NCBI RefSeq assembly: GCF_900157305.1
Contig: NZ_LS974202.1
Coordinates: 620,001-684,000, forward strand
Reading direction: 5' to 3'
DNA length: 64,000 nucleotides
DNA from: Mesotoga infera
Lineage (GTDB): Bacteria; Thermotogota; Thermotogae; Petrotogales; Kosmotogaceae
The position numbers and the translations under genes are program-made. Under the pieces are notes generated by a model, which worked only from the letters and a program-made list of their open reading frames with translations, was not told the DNA's origin and did no database searches. This document shows, piece after piece, positions 62,247 to 64,000 of this stretch (the first letter of the stretch is position 1; each line of letters opens with the position of its first letter).

Positions 62247-63082
62247 AGAATTCGATGCAGCTGAAAGCGATCGTTAAGAACATGGCTAAAAGCAAGAAAA
62301 TCTCCGCTCAGATTGTCCTGCAGAACTATATGCTGGAGCGTTTGCTGGAAAGAATTTCATTATCACGCTACCAATCGAACTTCATCTTGAAAGGTGGATT
62401 TCTTATCGCGTCAATAGTAGGCCTTGATACAAGAGCGACCATGGATATAGACGCGACCATTAAAGGGCTAAAGATTAATGCAGAAAGCATACAGAACATG
62501 CTGAACGAGATTTGTGCGATAGAAATTAATGATGAAGTCATTTTCTCGCTCAGAAGGATTGAAGAGATACGTGAGAGTGCAGATTATCATGGATTCCGCG
62601 TAGCCCTGGAAGCGGTGTACCCTCCGATAAAAGTACCTCTGAAAGTTGATATCACCACAGGAGACATCATCACGCCAAAAGAAATCAACTACGAATTTAG
62701 ACTGCTCTTCGATTCCCGGAGCATCAGAATACTTGCATATAACCTGGAGACGATAATGGCCGAGAAACTAGAAACAACGATAGCAAGAGGAAATCAAAAT
62801 ACTCGTCCCAGGGATTATTACGACATCTATATAATTCGCAAACTGCAGTGGCAAAACATTGATCCGCGTACTCTGAAGGAAGCTTTGCTCAATACCTGCC
62901 AAAGCAGAGGAACTATAAACATAATTAAGCGCTATGACGAAATACTAAAAACGGTCCAGACCAGCGATGCAATGAGTGAGTTCTGGAAAGATTATCAGAA
63001 TCAGTTCGATTATGCCAGAGATATCGGATTCGATCATATCTGTCATACAATAAGAGAAATACTTAACGATATTCTAGAATAG
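62243..63082 (+). CDS. abiEii: AbiEii nucleotidyltransferase toxin (AbiE system 2)
   Basis: A 279-residue nucleotidyltransferase with ILKGGFLIASIVGLDTRATMDIDATIKG (GG and DxD site) and LETIMAEKLETTIARGNQNTRPRDYYDIYII (second motif with catalytic Lys and Asp). It is clearly a different subfamily from system 1: shorter and with Thr-Met-Asp-Ile-Asp at the metal site. The start is TTG 62243 overlapping the abiEi stop, with AGAGGTG upstream. Confidence 0.93.
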   Translation: MKNSMQLKAIVKNMAKSKKISAQIVLQNYMLERLLERISLSRYQSNFILKGGFLIASIVGLDTRATMDIDATIKGLKINAESIQNMLNEICAIEINDEVIFSLRRIEEIRESADYHGFRVALEAVYPPIKVPLKVDITTGDIITPKEINYEFRLLFDSRSIRILAYNLETIMAEKLETTIARGNQNTRPRDYYDIYIIRKLQWQNIDPRTLKEALLNTCQSRGTINIIKRYDEILKTVQTSDAMSEFWKDYQNQFDYARDIGFDHICHTIREILNDILE

Positions 63083-63129
63083 AAACAAATCTACTCGAAC
63101 TATAACCTTTCGTGAAAAAATGGAGTCCC

Positions 63130-63905
63130 CTATTTTTCATACTGTCATTCCGGCTTCGAACTCTGCTTCGTGTCATCCCGTGGAGCCTGTCCTGATAAGC
63201 CTGCCCTGAAATGTTCCTATTCAGGGTCATCCCGTAATGCTCACCCTTATGTCATCCCGTTGTGCTCTTAAACGGGATCCCGCTCCTTACGGTTGAAAGA
63301 GCAGATTCTGAGTCAAGCTCAGAATGACATCAAGTGAGTCCGGCATGACGCGAGGGGTCTGTCATCCCGTAACGCCCCCGCACTGTCATCCCGTAGTGCT
63401 TCTATACGGGATCTCGCTCTTGCTCTTTCAAAGGAGCGGAGATGCCGGATCAGGTCCGGCATGACGGGAAGGGACTGTCATCCCGTAATGTTCTTATACG
63501 GGATCTCGTTCCTTAGTACTCCTCCGCCGTCATCCCGTAATGCTCCTATACGGGATCTCGCTCTTGCTCTTTCGAAGGAGCGGAGATGCCGGATCGGGGT
63601 CCGGCATGACGGCAAGGGACTGTCATCCCGTAATGCTCCTATACGGGATCTCGCTCCTTACGGTTGAAAGAGCAGATTCTGAGTCAAGCTCAGAATGACA
63701 TCAAGTGAGTCCGGCATGACGTGAAGGAGCAAAGACCGCGAAAAACCACGTTTTTCGCGTTCTAGACCCTAGACCCGAAACCCGAGACCCGCTGCTCGTG
63801 TCTCGCCCTCTCTCCTCTGGTTCCGCTCTTCCAAAGGACGGGTCCACGCTCCGGGACGAAGGACGAAGGACGGCTCTTCGCTCTTCCCACCTCTAACCTC
63901 TCGCC
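63130..63905. repeat. Palindromic repeat block R13
   Basis: Half-modules, the CCCTGAA hairpin, class A (several), class D twice (about 63302-63326 and 63674-63698), class C twice (about 63440 and 63586), the CGCGAAAAA hairpin and a full CCC heptamer tract (63767-63790). It ends with the AAGGACGGGTCCACGCTCCG tail and a polypyrimidine stretch. It is the last block before a strong promoter at the window edge. Confidence 0.9.
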
Positions 63906-63957
63906 TCTCACCTCCCACGATCTCTTAAAATTTTACATTTCTCCTAATCTCCTTATC

Positions 63958-63986
63958 TTGACTGGCATACGAAAACTTAATATAAT
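63958..63986 (+). promoter_or_regulatory. Near-consensus promoter at the window end
   Basis: TTGACT (63958-63963) and TATAAT (63981-63986) are exactly 17 bases apart, pointing to the right. Transcription should start near 63993, so the next gene lies beyond the window. Together with the SRP promoter it is the best -35/-10 pair seen. Confidence 0.85.
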
Positions 63987-64000
63987 TAGAAGCATAAACC

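Overview
The window looks like chromosome from a mesophilic member of the Thermotogota, most probably a Mesotoga-like organism of the Kosmotogaceae. This is inferred from the mix of genes: thermotogal-type serS/rsmE, a short divergent PurH, a large SRP RNA, pilin genes and heavy intergenic palindromic repeats. It was not checked by search. TTG and GTG starts behind strong GGAGG sites are common.

Positions 1-43800 are mostly ordinary chromosome. In order they hold: the end of an OstA/LptA-like gene with serS, rsmE and a fruK-type kinase; an AraC/GyrI regulator and a secreted hydrolase; an IS200/IS605 element that has removed most of a DUF6305 gene and a permease; an M14/AstE-like hydrolase and two C69 peptidases; flavin and thiol redox genes; the SRP RNA with an excellent promoter; a purH-like gene, glnA, an FmdB zinc ribbon and tldD/tldE; a Ycf48-like lipoprotein; a minor-pilin operon; a TetR-controlled flavodoxin operon; an acyltransferase with a zinc ribbon; a MocR regulator; transporters; a bacterial eRF1-like (BaeRF) protein; and several envelope proteins.

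From about 43.8 kb to the end the layout changes to a cassette-like island. Small gene modules alternate with intergenic blocks of palindromic repeats. The modules are DUF433/DUF5615, an ATPase with tandem operators, DUF2442 with a frameshifted DUF4160, HicB/HicA, a second ATPase flanked by 51-bp direct repeats, a GIY-YIG nuclease, a corrinoid/UroD/DUF1638-GGDEF operon, a MazEF-like pair, an AbiE pair, a second GIY-YIG copy broken by a 1209-bp insertion sequence, and a second AbiE pair. Similar repeat blocks also lie at about 23.0-23.9 kb and 38.4-39.3 kb.

The repeats belong to a few hairpin classes. All are framed by GTCAT...ATC, their stem arms change together, and they have only two loop types. 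They are accompanied by a CGCGAAAAA hairpin and a four-GGG heptamer tract. The most interesting points are this repeat system with its toxin-antitoxin cassettes, and the operon that joins a corrinoid protein and a zinc-site-degenerate methyltransferase homologue to a diguanylate cyclase.
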